This document shows positions 53,975 through 62,338 of a DNA stretch of 64,000 nucleotides, piece by piece (within the stretch, counting starts at the first letter, position 1; each line of letters opens with the position of its first letter). Position numbers and translations under genes: made by a program. The notes under the pieces were generated by a model. It worked only from the letters and a program-made list of their open reading frames with translations. It did no database searches and was not told the DNA's origin. Source of the stretch: Gammaproteobacteria bacterium (lineage in GTDB: Bacteria; Pseudomonadota; Gammaproteobacteria; HTCC5015); contig JANQRI010000038.1 in NCBI GenBank assembly GCA_028284675.1, forward strand, positions 36,922-100,921. The letters run 5' to 3'.

Positions 53975-55243
53975 TCACTGCGGTGCCTGTTTCTCACCGA
54001 ATGCAGGCACCTGTTCCAGCCATTCCGGGTACGGCATCGCAACAGCCCGCTCCAGCAAAGTGACTGCTTCGCTTTTGCCGGCTTTATCCAACGCCAGCTC
54101 TATACCACTCAATAAAACCTGTTGTTGATTTTCCGGTAGACCAAACGCCTCGACCGCAAATGTCCAACCGGCCGCTATGCCGCTGTCTGCAACTTTGAGC
54201 TCCGTCAGCTCCAGCACACAACCGCTACCGTTGGAATACCTGTCCGCATCCTGCTGCAACTGCAGATCACCATGCTGCAAAATATATTTAATGCGCTGCC
54301 GGCGCTTCTGCACCTTGACCCAGGCACCATGCTCCGGGTCACTGCCTGGCTGAGGCGTATTGTCTGAACCGAAAGCCTGCTTCGACCAGCGCTGGCAGCG
54401 TATGCCAGACGGCATATTGTCACGGCTGATATTCTCTTCAGACAGTTTTGACTTTAACTCAACACGTCCGGCACGCCACTTAACTCCCAGGTCAGATCCC
54501 GATTTTAGAAAGTAATACTCATCAGCCCAGTCAGCTGTTGTGCCCAGTGAAGCAAACAACCCCTGTAACAAAGATACCGGGTCTTTATTGGAAAAAAACC
54601 AACGCGCCTCTGTGCTGTTAAGTACAGCTGAAACAACAGGGGGAAACGCCGCAATCAGCGATTCGAATATATGCTGGGAATATTTTCTATCCTGGTTTTT
54701 ATATCGCAGATGCGATGCATAAAACAGGACCAGCAATACAATTGAAACAACCCAAAAATACTGGATCGGATAAATCAAATGACTGAAAGCAACCAATATA
54801 AATATCAGCAGGAAAGCTGCTCTTATATTGCGAAAGAAACGCCGATCCGCATCTTTACGCTCAATGTCACCATAAGCCGGCGACTCTGCCTGTCGCAACA
54901 GTAAACTGCCCCAACGGCGAAACCGGTCGACACTCAGCAGTGCATCAGGCAATTTTGACCTGACAATCTGATAAGCTACTGCGCGCAACTTCAGGTCGTC
55001 CTCTGTTAATGTATTATCTTTATCTTCAAACTTTGATGCGATCAGTGAAATAAAATGACCGAGCACAAAACTGGCCGCCAGCAGTACGACCCAGCTCAAT
55101 GGATCACTTTTAATAACGACATCGCCCGGATCGATATGCCGCTGTAATAACAAATACCCGGCGTATAAAAATATTCCCCCCGGCATAAAAATAACAAAAA
55201 TATGGATGATGCTGACAAAGAAGTCACTTAAGTTATATTTCAT
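53975..55243 (-). CDS. Membrane protein of unknown function
   Basis: 422 residues from ATG 55243, which follows GGGGGAAGCGG; a longer frame adds 11. At least three hydrophobic segments (about 9-34, 44-67 and a double one at 122-160) lie in the N-terminal half; the C-terminal half is soluble and charged with many Lys and Glu (LKSKLSEEN). The sequence does not match a family I know. It ends 13 bp before the end of rpsI, convergently. A role in envelope maintenance would only be a guess. Confidence 0.75.
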   Translation of the reverse strand: MKYNLSDFFVSIIHIFVIFMPGGIFLYAGYLLLQRHIDPGDVVIKSDPLSWVVLLAASFVLGHFISLIASKFEDKDNTLTEDDLKLRAVAYQIVRSKLPDALLSVDRFRRWGSLLLRQAESPAYGDIERKDADRRFFRNIRAAFLLIFILVAFSHLIYPIQYFWVVSIVLLVLFYASHLRYKNQDRKYSQHIFESLIAAFPPVVSAVLNSTEARWFFSNKDPVSLLQGLFASLGTTADWADEYYFLKSGSDLGVKWRAGRVELKSKLSEENISRDNMPSGIRCQRWSKQAFGSDNTPQPGSDPEHGAWVKVQKRRQRIKYILQHGDLQLQQDADRYSNGSGCVLELTELKVADSGIAAGWTFAVEAFGLPENQQQVLLSGIELALDKAGKSEAVTLLERAVAMPYPEWLEQVPAFGEKQAPQ

Positions 55244-55508
55244 CCGCTTCCCCCTTGAATAACACAATATCTGCAATATTCGCAGTACGTTACAGCTCTG
55301 CTTTAAATAATCACTGCGGCTTTATTTTATAAACCCATGATTTTTATTGGCTATAAAAATAACTGCCAAAACCCTTTTGCATCGACAAACTATGCTCATG
55401 TATAGTACGTAATTATCGCAAGCAACGCCGTTATTTTTTCCATTAGACGGTTAAAAACCGCAAATAATATTACGGTGAAAACGCTATAATTTCAGGAGAC
55501 TGTCGACT

Positions 55509-55868
55509 GTGGCATCCGTTGTTCATTTTGACCTTAGCGCGGACGAACCCAAGCGCGCCGCGAACTTTTATAAAAATGTATTCGGCTGGAATATCGAGAA
55601 ATGGGACGGCCCACTGGATTACTGGCTGGTTAAAACCGGTGAAGGCATAGACGGCGGTATTATGCGCCGGGCCAATGCCCAGGAAACCACAACCAATATC
55701 GTCGAAGTACAGTCGATTGATCAATACACCGCAAAAGTGGTTGCAAGCGGCGGCGAAATTCTCGAACCCAAAAAAACCATCCCCGGCATCGGCTATCTCG
55801 CGACCTGTATAGATACTGAAGGCAACACATTTGCGATTATGCAATATGACGAATCAGTGCCTGTCTGA
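55509..55868 (+). CDS. VOC-family (glyoxalase/extradiol-like) protein
   Basis: 119 residues from a GTG start with CAGGAGAC upstream. It opens ASVVHFDLSADEPKRAANFYKNVFGWNIEKW, a pattern of the "PhnB/Glo" VOC families with HFD, and closes YLATCIDTEGNTFAIMQYDESVPV, with Gly-Asn near the C-terminal metal site. It is a single-fold VOC protein; the reaction is unknown. Unlike the 51101 gene it stands alone. Confidence 0.87.
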   Translation: MASVVHFDLSADEPKRAANFYKNVFGWNIEKWDGPLDYWLVKTGEGIDGGIMRRANAQETTTNIVEVQSIDQYTAKVVASGGEILEPKKTIPGIGYLATCIDTEGNTFAIMQYDESVPV

Positions 55869-56111
55869 TCCGAATCAGACCGAAAAGATAAAACACCTTT
55901 CTATTTTCGTCGCTTATTAAGCTACGCACAGGAACAAGTTTTTCAGCAAGCGCCCCACTATAACTGACGCATCGTTCTGATGCTTGATTTCAGATACCAT
56001 TTCTATATCATCCGGTCTGCCTGCCATTGATTGCCAGATACAAAAGGGACACACACGGATACTCTGGCAGGCGGAAGCCACTTTAACGCGGGAATTAACT
56101 AAGGAAAAAAT

Positions 56112-56348
56112 ATGTTTGGAAAGGAAATTAGCTTTATTCGTGAATTTCCCGAGTTCAAAGATCGCATACATGAGCTAAATACATGCAACAAAATGTTTGC
56201 TGAGTTACTTGCAGAGTTCGAAAATCTGGAAAAGCAAATCCACTGTATAGAAGAACAAATAGAGACCCGCGAGGATGACTATATCAGCCAGTTAAAGCAG
56301 CGCCGTGATGAACTCAGACATAAACTCTATACAATGCTGATAAGCTGA
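56112..56348 (+). CDS. Small YdcH-like (DUF465) protein
   Basis: 78 residues starting MFGKEISFIREFPEFKDRIHELN, then a helical, charged coiled coil (EFENLEKQIHCIEEQIETREDDYISQLKQRRDELRHKL). This length and start resemble the YdcH/DUF465 family of small coiled-coil proteins. TAAGGAAAAAAT precedes the ATG. The function in any organism is not established, to my knowledge. Confidence 0.8.
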   Translation: MFGKEISFIREFPEFKDRIHELNTCNKMFAELLAEFENLEKQIHCIEEQIETREDDYISQLKQRRDELRHKLYTMLIS

Positions 56349-56401
56349 AACTCACCCGGGTCTGATACATTATTTATCACCGCAACCACGGGTAAAATGC
56401 G

Positions 56402-57343
56402 ATGAGCGGTAAGACTGAACAAGTTGATCAAAACAACAATCTTCAACATAGCCTGGAAGACCTGGTTAATGATGTACGCTGTCTGGCACGCTATGCAGTG
56501 GAAACCGATCAACTGCCGGCCTCGGTGGAAATCGAAAAACTTTATAAGATCAACCAGAAGTTCGAACAGAAAAAAAGCATCGATGACCATGAGTTTGCAA
56601 CTCTGGTCGAATCCTACCAGGTGCTCGAGCGCCGCCTCGGACCGGTAAGCGCAACCACACTGAAAGCCACCGGAGACCGGGTAGACGCTGACGGCAAACC
56701 GATTCCATCAGAAGCGCGGCATTATGTTAACTACTTATTCTCACGCACTGTTTTTATTATTTTATTAATCCTGGGCTTTCATATTATTCACCATTATTTT
56801 CCATCCACGGAAAGCATTACCGAACCGCTGCAAAACGGCACAACCGCTTACCAAACCCAATTTCTGGGGCTGATCGCGGTTTTTCTGATCCCGTTTTTGT
56901 ATGGAGCGCTGGGTGCCGACGCCTATTTACTCAGGGAAACCACCGAAAAATTGCATAACCGGCAATTCGATCCGCGTAAAATCCCGGAGAACAGAGCGCG
57001 GTTTTTGCTCGGGACCTTAAGCGGTGGCGTGATTGTGCTGTTTGTCAGTGAAGACATATTAAATCTGCCCGGTACAGTCTTTGAAGTCGGCGGTGCCGCG
57101 CTGGGTTTTATCGCCGGTTTCAGCACTGACTTTTTGTTCGATACAATTGAACGCATCATTGGCGCACTATTACCCAAGATCGGGCCTTCGCGACACACGG
57201 GCACCATTGCGCAAGGCGGCTATGACGACCTGCTACGATATTACCGAAGGTTAATGGATGAAGCTGACAGCCCGGACAAAAAGAAAGTCCTGAAAATTGT
57301 GATTGAAGATTTAGAGGCGCGTTCACGCCATAGCATCACATAA
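56402..57343 (+). CDS. Membrane protein of unknown function, 313 residues
   Basis: A soluble helical N-terminal third (about 1-115) precedes four hydrophobic segments: about 119-136 (TVFIILLILGFHIIH), 157-177 (LGLIAVFLIPFLYGALGADAY), 201-217 and 229-250 (GGAALGFIAGFSTDFLFD). The tail is charged. The C-terminal RRLMDEADSPDKKKVLKIVIEDLEA is helical. No family recognised. The start follows AAATGC weakly; the next gene is 151 bp away, past the palindromic repeat. Confidence 0.8.
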   Translation: MSGKTEQVDQNNNLQHSLEDLVNDVRCLARYAVETDQLPASVEIEKLYKINQKFEQKKSIDDHEFATLVESYQVLERRLGPVSATTLKATGDRVDADGKPIPSEARHYVNYLFSRTVFIILLILGFHIIHHYFPSTESITEPLQNGTTAYQTQFLGLIAVFLIPFLYGALGADAYLLRETTEKLHNRQFDPRKIPENRARFLLGTLSGGVIVLFVSEDILNLPGTVFEVGGAALGFIAGFSTDFLFDTIERIIGALLPKIGPSRHTGTIAQGGYDDLLRYYRRLMDEADSPDKKKVLKIVIEDLEARSRHSIT

Positions 57344-57359
57344 AGCAGCATTTAACACC

Positions 57360-57417
57360 AGAACCTATCTCATAATACCGCACAGTCGCGACCTAGGGAC
57401 ATTATGAGATAGGTTCT
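57360..57417. repeat. 58-bp palindromic repeat, copy 2
   Basis: Starts AGAACCTATCTCATAATACC and ends ATTATGAGATAGGTTCT. It matches copy 1 (30073-30130) at 53 of 58 positions, with outer arms more perfect here (the outer 14 bp pair fully) and inner mismatches. It lies 16 bp after the stop of the upstream gene, as copy 1 lies 26 bp after its gene. Confidence 0.85.
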
Positions 57418-57494
57418 ACGGGAAACCCGTGTTTTAATTCAAGCACGAACTTCTCTACAATGCACGACCAACACAACATACCTTAAGGTGTATT

Positions 57495-58169
57495 ATGAAA
57501 ATCCATCACATTGTTTTTTTGTTTGTTGCATTACTGCCGCAAACATTGCTCGCAGAAGATAAAAAAACCTCTGATGAAGCGGACGAATTAAGCTATAACC
57601 TCGGCCTGCTGGTCGGGTCTCAGTTGAAAAACAGCCTCGAAAACATGAAGTTTGATCAGTTTATGAAAGGATTCGAAAAATCCTATAATGAGGATGTCGA
57701 CCCGCAGACACTCTCTACCGCCAATCAGAAAATGCAGGCACATTATCAGGACCGCAAACAACGCCAGGGCAAACAGGCGCTAAAAACCGGCGAAGAATTT
57801 CTGAAAAAGAATGCGAAACGCAAAAAAGTCAAAACCACCGATAGCGGCTTACAATATGAAGTGCTGGAAAAAGGCAAGGGCGATAAACCGAAAGCCAGTG
57901 ACACCGTTACCGTTCACTATCGTGGCACCCTGATTAACGGCACAGAATTTGACAGTTCTCACTCACGCGGCACACCCGCAACATTCGCGTTAAATCGTGT
58001 TATCAAAGGCTGGACCGAAGGCTTGCAACTAATGAAAAAAGGTGCCAAATATAAATTTTTCGTTCCTTCGGAACTGGCTTATGGTGAAAACGGTGCCGGC
58101 CCGAAAATTGGCCCAAATGAAACACTGATCTTTGAAGTCGAACTGATCGACATTAAAAGCTCTTCGTAA
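57495..58169 (+). CDS. fkpA: FKBP-type peptidyl-prolyl isomerase, periplasmic (FkpA/Mip-like)
   Basis: Exported foldase. Signal peptide (IVFLFVALLPQTLLA), an N-terminal helical dimerisation domain (about 25-125) with LSYNLGLLVGSQLKNSL, then the FKBP domain: VTVHYRGTLINGTEFDSS, VIKGWTEGLQLMKKGAKYKFFVPSELAYGENGAGPKIGPNETLIFEVELIDI. The 224 residues are about normal for Mip/FkpA. A hairpin follows the stop. Confidence 0.93.
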   Translation: MKIHHIVFLFVALLPQTLLAEDKKTSDEADELSYNLGLLVGSQLKNSLENMKFDQFMKGFEKSYNEDVDPQTLSTANQKMQAHYQDRKQRQGKQALKTGEEFLKKNAKRKKVKTTDSGLQYEVLEKGKGDKPKASDTVTVHYRGTLINGTEFDSSHSRGTPATFALNRVIKGWTEGLQLMKKGAKYKFFVPSELAYGENGAGPKIGPNETLIFEVELIDIKSSS

Positions 58170-58187
58170 CATACCCCACAGTGTAAT

Positions 58188-58215
58188 CCGGCTCTCTGCA
58201 TTAACAGGGAGCCGG
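58188..58215 (+). terminator. Hairpin downstream of fkpA
   Basis: CCGGCTCTCTG and CAGGGAGCCGG pair at 10 of 11 positions with a 6-nt loop. No T run follows, so it could stabilise the mRNA end rather than terminate. Confidence 0.5.
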
Positions 58216-58252
58216 CACTACACTTAACGAGGAAACAACAAGGAGGCACTAA

Positions 58253-58330
58253 ATGGACAAATTCTTTAGTGTTAAGTTAAATATAGGCCAAGACTTGGTC
58301 TATCGCAATCCTGGAAACATACTTTATTGA
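58253..58330 (+). CDS. Possible 25-residue peptide with a strong ribosome site
   Basis: AAGGAGG stands seven bases before ATG, then MDKFFSVKLNIGQDLVYRNP and GNILY, ending TGA. The ribosome site is far stronger than those of most genes here, which is the only evidence. No similar peptide is known to me. The frame lies downstream of the fkpA hairpin. A second frame starting TTG overlaps its stop. Confidence 0.4.
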   Translation: MDKFFSVKLNIGQDLVYRNPGNILY

Positions 58331-58386
58331 AGCCGGTCACAGGATTAAACCAAAACCACTTCAACTTCGGTAAATATACTCTAAAT

Positions 58387-58581
58387 CTACGTATCACCAC
58401 GCAACTCGGTTTTCGTTTTCCCACAGCGCTGACACTTAAGTATAGTAACCAATTTGCCCGATTTTACGTCAAACTGTTTCTTTTGCCAGATAACCCATTT
58501 ATGAAATCCGCTTTTACATAATGTCTTTCCTGCGGCTTTCTTTTTAAGGTCCGGGCGTTTAAATGGAACAATTTTACCCAT
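58387..58581 (-). CDS. Small zinc-ribbon-like hypothetical protein, 64 residues
   Basis: The four potential metal ligands Cys22, His27, Cys50 and Cys53 (CKSGFH, then CQRCG) suggest one zinc site. The protein is basic, with KRPDLKKKAAGK at the start, which suggests nucleic acid contact. GGGGTGAG precedes the ATG. Lies antisense to a weaker plus-strand frame. The family is not recognised. Confidence 0.6.
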   Translation of the reverse strand: MGKIVPFKRPDLKKKAAGKTLCKSGFHKWVIWQKKQFDVKSGKLVTILKCQRCGKTKTELRGDT

Positions 58582-58661
58582 TACTCACCCCGAACCCGGC
58601 TTGCCAAACCATTACTTGCGGATAATACTTGCAGCTCATCACAACCATAACGAGCCGCTTG

Positions 58662-59144
58662 ATGAAAATTGCCGAAAAACATGTCGTACGCTTTCATTAC
58701 ACATTAAAAAATACCGCTGACCAAACACTGGAATCCTCCGATAAAGATCAACCGATCGCTTATTTATTCGGTCACAACAATATTATCCCGGGCCTTGAAA
58801 AAGCCATGCTGGGCAAAACGGCGGGAGAACAATTCAGTGTCACTATTCCGCCTGAAGAAGCTTATGGCCCACGCACGGAGAATGCAACTCAGCGCGTTTC
58901 AATCAAACACTTACAGGGCGCAAAAAAATGGAAACCCGGCATGGTTGCCATTATCGACACTGATCAGGGCAGGCGCCAGGCAACCGTGGTTAAAATTGGA
59001 AAATTTATGGCCGATGTCGACTTCAACCACCCGTTAGCCGGAAAAACCCTGAAGTTTGACGTGGAAATTGTCGAGGTCCGCGAAGCAACCCAGGAAGAAC
59101 TGGAACACGGCCACGCGCATGGGGACGGCGGGCATCAGCATTAA
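58662..59144 (+). CDS. slyD: SlyD-like FKBP peptidyl-prolyl isomerase
   Basis: 160 residues from ATG 58662, giving the usual SlyD opening MKIAEKHVVRFHYTLKN. The FKBP core has GLEKAMLGKTAGEQFSVTIPPEEAYGPR, followed by the insert-in-flap chaperone domain and closing with FDVEIVEVREAT. The His-rich tail (HGHAHGDGGHQH) could bind Ni2+ or Zn2+, as in SlyD. Cytoplasmic: no signal peptide. A second FKBP (fkpA-like) lies 0.5 kb upstream. Confidence 0.9.
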   Translation: MKIAEKHVVRFHYTLKNTADQTLESSDKDQPIAYLFGHNNIIPGLEKAMLGKTAGEQFSVTIPPEEAYGPRTENATQRVSIKHLQGAKKWKPGMVAIIDTDQGRRQATVVKIGKFMADVDFNHPLAGKTLKFDVEIVEVREATQEELEHGHAHGDGGHQH

Positions 59145-59147
59145 AGT

Positions 59148-59672
59148 TTAATCCCAGCGCTGCGGGACCTTATTGATTTTTGTAATATCATAACCCTGCG
59201 ACTGCAGGAAGCTCAGTATGTTTTGATAATCGCTTTCGGGAATCGAAGGTGAGCGGGCCATAATCCAAACATAATCCCGTTTCTGCCGGCCAATCACTGT
59301 TTGTGCATAATCATCGCTTAAATACACGATGCGATAATCTGCCTTAAACGGCCAGATAAAACGCATTCCCCATATCGCATTGGACTCGGTATCACGAATA
59401 AACCCCTTGGGGTTATACACTTTCAAGGGTCCGTCAAAACCACCCTTGCGGAATTTAAATGTTGTCGCAATGGTACCGTCATCATTCATCGCATAAGACT
59501 CAACCGCATTATGCGCACCTTTCTCCAGAAAAGTTGGAATGCTTGCAATCACATACCAATCGCCCATAAAACGCTGAAGATTAACCGAATCAACCGTATG
59601 AATCGGGTCCTTGGGAACCCCCTGGCAACCCACCAAGCCAAACAACACAAAAATCCACAAATATCGTTTCAT
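59148..59672 (-). CDS. blc: Outer-membrane lipocalin (Blc-like)
   Basis: 174 residues with lipobox GLVGC near residue 15 and the lipocalin signature MGDWYVIASIPTFLEKGAHNAVE (near GxW). RKGGFDGPLKVYNPKGF, and the closing IMARSPSIPESDYQNILSFLQSQGYDITKI are Blc-typical. E. coli Blc binds lysophospholipids in the outer membrane. Ends 4 bases before the slyD stop, convergently. Confidence 0.93.
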   Translation of the reverse strand: MKRYLWIFVLFGLVGCQGVPKDPIHTVDSVNLQRFMGDWYVIASIPTFLEKGAHNAVESYAMNDDGTIATTFKFRKGGFDGPLKVYNPKGFIRDTESNAIWGMRFIWPFKADYRIVYLSDDYAQTVIGRQKRDYVWIMARSPSIPESDYQNILSFLQSQGYDITKINKVPQRWD

Positions 59673-59914
59673 GAGTAAACTCTATAAAATATTAATTTAT
59701 CACAGACTTTAGTCTATAAGCCGTGAAAACCTTGTGAACACCAGTTATAAATACAAAAAAATCGTAATCACGGCATTACTTTCACAAACCCAATCGCAGG
59801 ATTGGCTTTTTTACAGTCATCACGCATAATCCAAACCTGTTTAATCAGTGACTTTTTCAGCCTGAGCTAAAAACTGTCACTTTGGCGATAAAATACAACT
59901 CTTATGGACAAGTT

Positions 59915-61918
59915 ATGAGCGAAATACTAGCCGGGCCGGCATTAAGGCATACAGATATATACGGCGCCCATATCTGGATTGTTCTGGACCACAGCGCGAA
60001 TAATATCGATGTTGAAGTTTATGACCAAAACAATAACCGTATAGGGCATGTAAGCCCACAGTCACAAGAACCGGTAAAACTCGGTGAGTCACTGTACTTT
60101 TATTTACTAAAAGCCGTCGCCCATGAAGATGCATTCCGTTTCAATACGAAATACTATTACGATATAAATATTGACGGCAAACGCCTTGAATCATTCGGCC
60201 TGACAAACTCAGATAAACCCATCACCTACCCGAATGAACCATTACCAAGCTTTTTTATTCCGGCTTTACATAAAAACACCATGCATGCCGCCTGCAGAAA
60301 ACCACACGCCTCAGCAGGTGACAAAAACGTATTCGATAAAATCAGATCTGCCGATGATATTATTGGTGACAATATCGCCGAACTTGACAAACGCCCCTCC
60401 AGAATCCTGCTGACCGGCGACCAGATTTATGCCGATGATGTCTCTATCCCGATGCTTGTTCTTGTTGAAGAACTGGCGGTTAAGCTGACCGGCATTAAGG
60501 AAGAGCTGCCTCCACCGGCAAGCGGACAGAACCGGGTTATTCCGGCCGACATCAAGCTGGGGGCACGCAAAACCATAATCAACAAAGATATCGGCTTTAC
60601 AACCGGCGAAGGCGAACAGCACCTGATAAGCTTTGGCGAATACATTGTGATGTATTTGCTTGTCTGGGGTGGACTGACAAAACACATTGAGTACAAAAAC
60701 TATGATGCAGTCAAACACCAGTTTGCAAAAACAAACTTCTTTACGAAACGCCGTTATAAAAGAAATTTAAAAATCATTCAGACATTTCTGGACAACAGCT
60801 GGCAATTCCGCCGGGTTATGGCGAATACACCCAGTTACATGATATTTGATGATCATGACGTTACCGACGACTGGAATTTGCGTGAAAACATCGCCGATCT
60901 GCTTAAAGAAAACCCGCTTAGCCGGCGAGTGGTCAGCAACGCACTGGCAGCATTCTGGGCCTGCCAGGCCTGGGGCAATGACCCGCAGCGATTTGCCGGT
61001 ATCAAAGAACAACTCGCCTTATGGTATGGCCAAAAAATACCTGGCGCCGATAAAACACTCGAACAAACCCTGCTCGATCAATACTGGGGCTATACCGTTG
61101 CAACCACACCGGCGCTTATCGTGCTGGACACACGCACGCAACGCTATTTAAAAGGGAATGAATTCGCGCTGATGAACGATCAGGCCATGGACTGGCTGAA
61201 ACGCGAAACAACACTGCTGGGACAGGCATATGCCGGCAAATCCATAATACTGGTCTCCGCAACACCGGTCTTCGGTTTTACGCCAATTGAAATGGTGCAG
61301 ATAAAAATATTTAAAATGCATCCTGTCGGTATGGATGTGGAGCCCTGGATTGCAAACAAACGCTCACTGGAGCAACTCAAAAAAAACCTGAGCCTGATGC
61401 CCAGCGTTGAGCACATACTTATCTGCTCCGGCGATGTACATTACGCATTTCATCGTCTGGAAAAAGACACGCAAACCGTTTCCGGTCGCACTATTAATTA
61501 TTGGCAATTAACCAGCACCTCGACCTGCAATATCCCTTTAGGCAAAAAAGGCCGTAAAATTTTCTCAAGCCTGGACAGCATCGTCGTGTGGTTCCAAAGA
61601 AACTGCCTGAAAGCCGCCAAATGGGCACTCTTTAACTTATTCGGCATCGCCATACTGAATCATTGGCTGGCAGATAAACTCAGACGCTATATTGATCCGC
61701 GCATCGAGGACAAAGCATTCCACCGGAAAAAAACCCGTTACCTGGTTCCCAAGGAAGAACAAAACCAGAAAAAAGCAGACTTTATCAGCGCAGATACCAA
61801 TATCGGCCTGATTCAAGTCGATAATGACGGCCCGACAATATCAACACTGCATTTGGGTAACGAGGAAAACGCCTATATCTGGACTTATGATCTCAGAGAT
61901 CCACAGGAGCATATCTAA
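59915..61918 (+). CDS. PhoD-like metallophosphatase
   Basis: 667 residues from ATG 59915; a TTG 11 codons upstream is possible. Metallophosphatase motifs in order: LLTGDQIYADDVSIP (about 170), MIFDDHDVTDDWNL (about 310), LILDTRTQRYL and LICSGDVHYAFHRL (about 505), as in PhoD-family alkaline phosphatases and phosphodiesterases. No signal peptide or twin-Arg leader is seen, so it looks cytoplasmic or is a distinct subfamily. No clear Pho box was found upstream. It comes just before the tRNA-Arg and the integrated element. Confidence 0.85.
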   Translation: MSEILAGPALRHTDIYGAHIWIVLDHSANNIDVEVYDQNNNRIGHVSPQSQEPVKLGESLYFYLLKAVAHEDAFRFNTKYYYDINIDGKRLESFGLTNSDKPITYPNEPLPSFFIPALHKNTMHAACRKPHASAGDKNVFDKIRSADDIIGDNIAELDKRPSRILLTGDQIYADDVSIPMLVLVEELAVKLTGIKEELPPPASGQNRVIPADIKLGARKTIINKDIGFTTGEGEQHLISFGEYIVMYLLVWGGLTKHIEYKNYDAVKHQFAKTNFFTKRRYKRNLKIIQTFLDNSWQFRRVMANTPSYMIFDDHDVTDDWNLRENIADLLKENPLSRRVVSNALAAFWACQAWGNDPQRFAGIKEQLALWYGQKIPGADKTLEQTLLDQYWGYTVATTPALIVLDTRTQRYLKGNEFALMNDQAMDWLKRETTLLGQAYAGKSIILVSATPVFGFTPIEMVQIKIFKMHPVGMDVEPWIANKRSLEQLKKNLSLMPSVEHILICSGDVHYAFHRLEKDTQTVSGRTINYWQLTSTSTCNIPLGKKGRKIFSSLDSIVVWFQRNCLKAAKWALFNLFGIAILNHWLADKLRRYIDPRIEDKAFHRKKTRYLVPKEEQNQKKADFISADTNIGLIQVDNDGPTISTLHLGNEENAYIWTYDLRDPQEHI

Positions 61919-61999
61919 GCACCTTGAACCTCTTAATCAGAGCCATTGATATCATTTTGGATATTAAGACGCGATAACGTATAATCACCGGCCAATCAC

Positions 62000-62134
62000 G
62001 CGCCCGTAGCTTGCCCTACCGGGACGTAGAAATGCCGCGGGAGCACAGGATAGCGCGGAGCGGCCAGCTGGATAATATATTGCAAATACACACACAGCCT
62101 AAGGCAAACCCCAAAAGGGTAAATAATCTCTCCG
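62000..62134 (+). other. tRNA-Arg-like fragments, in order, upstream of the tRNA gene
   Basis: GCGCCCGTAGCT (62000-62011), CAGCTGGATA (62065-62074) and AATCTCTCCG (62125-62134) repeat words of the tRNA-Arg at 62166-62242 in the same order, but spread over 135 bp instead of about 68. They could be remains of an older tRNA copy broken by insertions, or chance. No fold is claimed. Confidence 0.35.
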
Positions 62135-62165
62135 CAGGAGAAATGAAAACTTACAAACAGTTTAT

Positions 62166-62242
62166 GCGCCCGTAGCTCAGCTGGATAGAGTAACTGGCTT
62201 CGAACCAGTTGGTCGGGAGTTCGAATCTCTCCGGGCGCGCCA
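62166..62242 (+). tRNA. tRNA-Arg (anticodon TCG)
   Basis: 77 nt cloverleaf: acceptor GCGCCCG with CGGGCGC, D-arm GCTCAGCTGGATAGAGT, anticodon stem ACTGG/CCAGT with loop CTTCGAA (anticodon TCG, reading CGA), T-arm GGGAGTTCGAATCTCTC, discriminator G and encoded CCA. Its 3' end is next to an integrase gene, so it is probably the attachment site of the element on the right. Confidence 0.96.
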
Positions 62243-62338
62243 ACTTCTCACGCTTTATCAACCACTTAGTTCAGCAACGAACAAGCTTTTTTTATAACTC
62301 GTATTTCCACTGTGACCGATTTTGTGCTTTTCACTTAA

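Noticed and set aside
55917..56171. 84-residue minus-strand frame with a CPFC motif
   Set aside because: Overlaps the well-supported YdcH-like gene and its ribosome site; the cysteines alone are weak evidence.
58327..58521. Plus-strand frame starting TTG at the stop of the 25-residue frame
   Set aside because: Antisense to the zinc-ribbon gene, whose start and Cys/His pattern are better; kept only as a possible coupled frame in a finding.
59800..59890. Possible PhoB boxes before the PhoD-like gene
   Set aside because: CTGTCAC and CAGTCAT occur, but not with the 11-bp partner seen at phoB and pstS.
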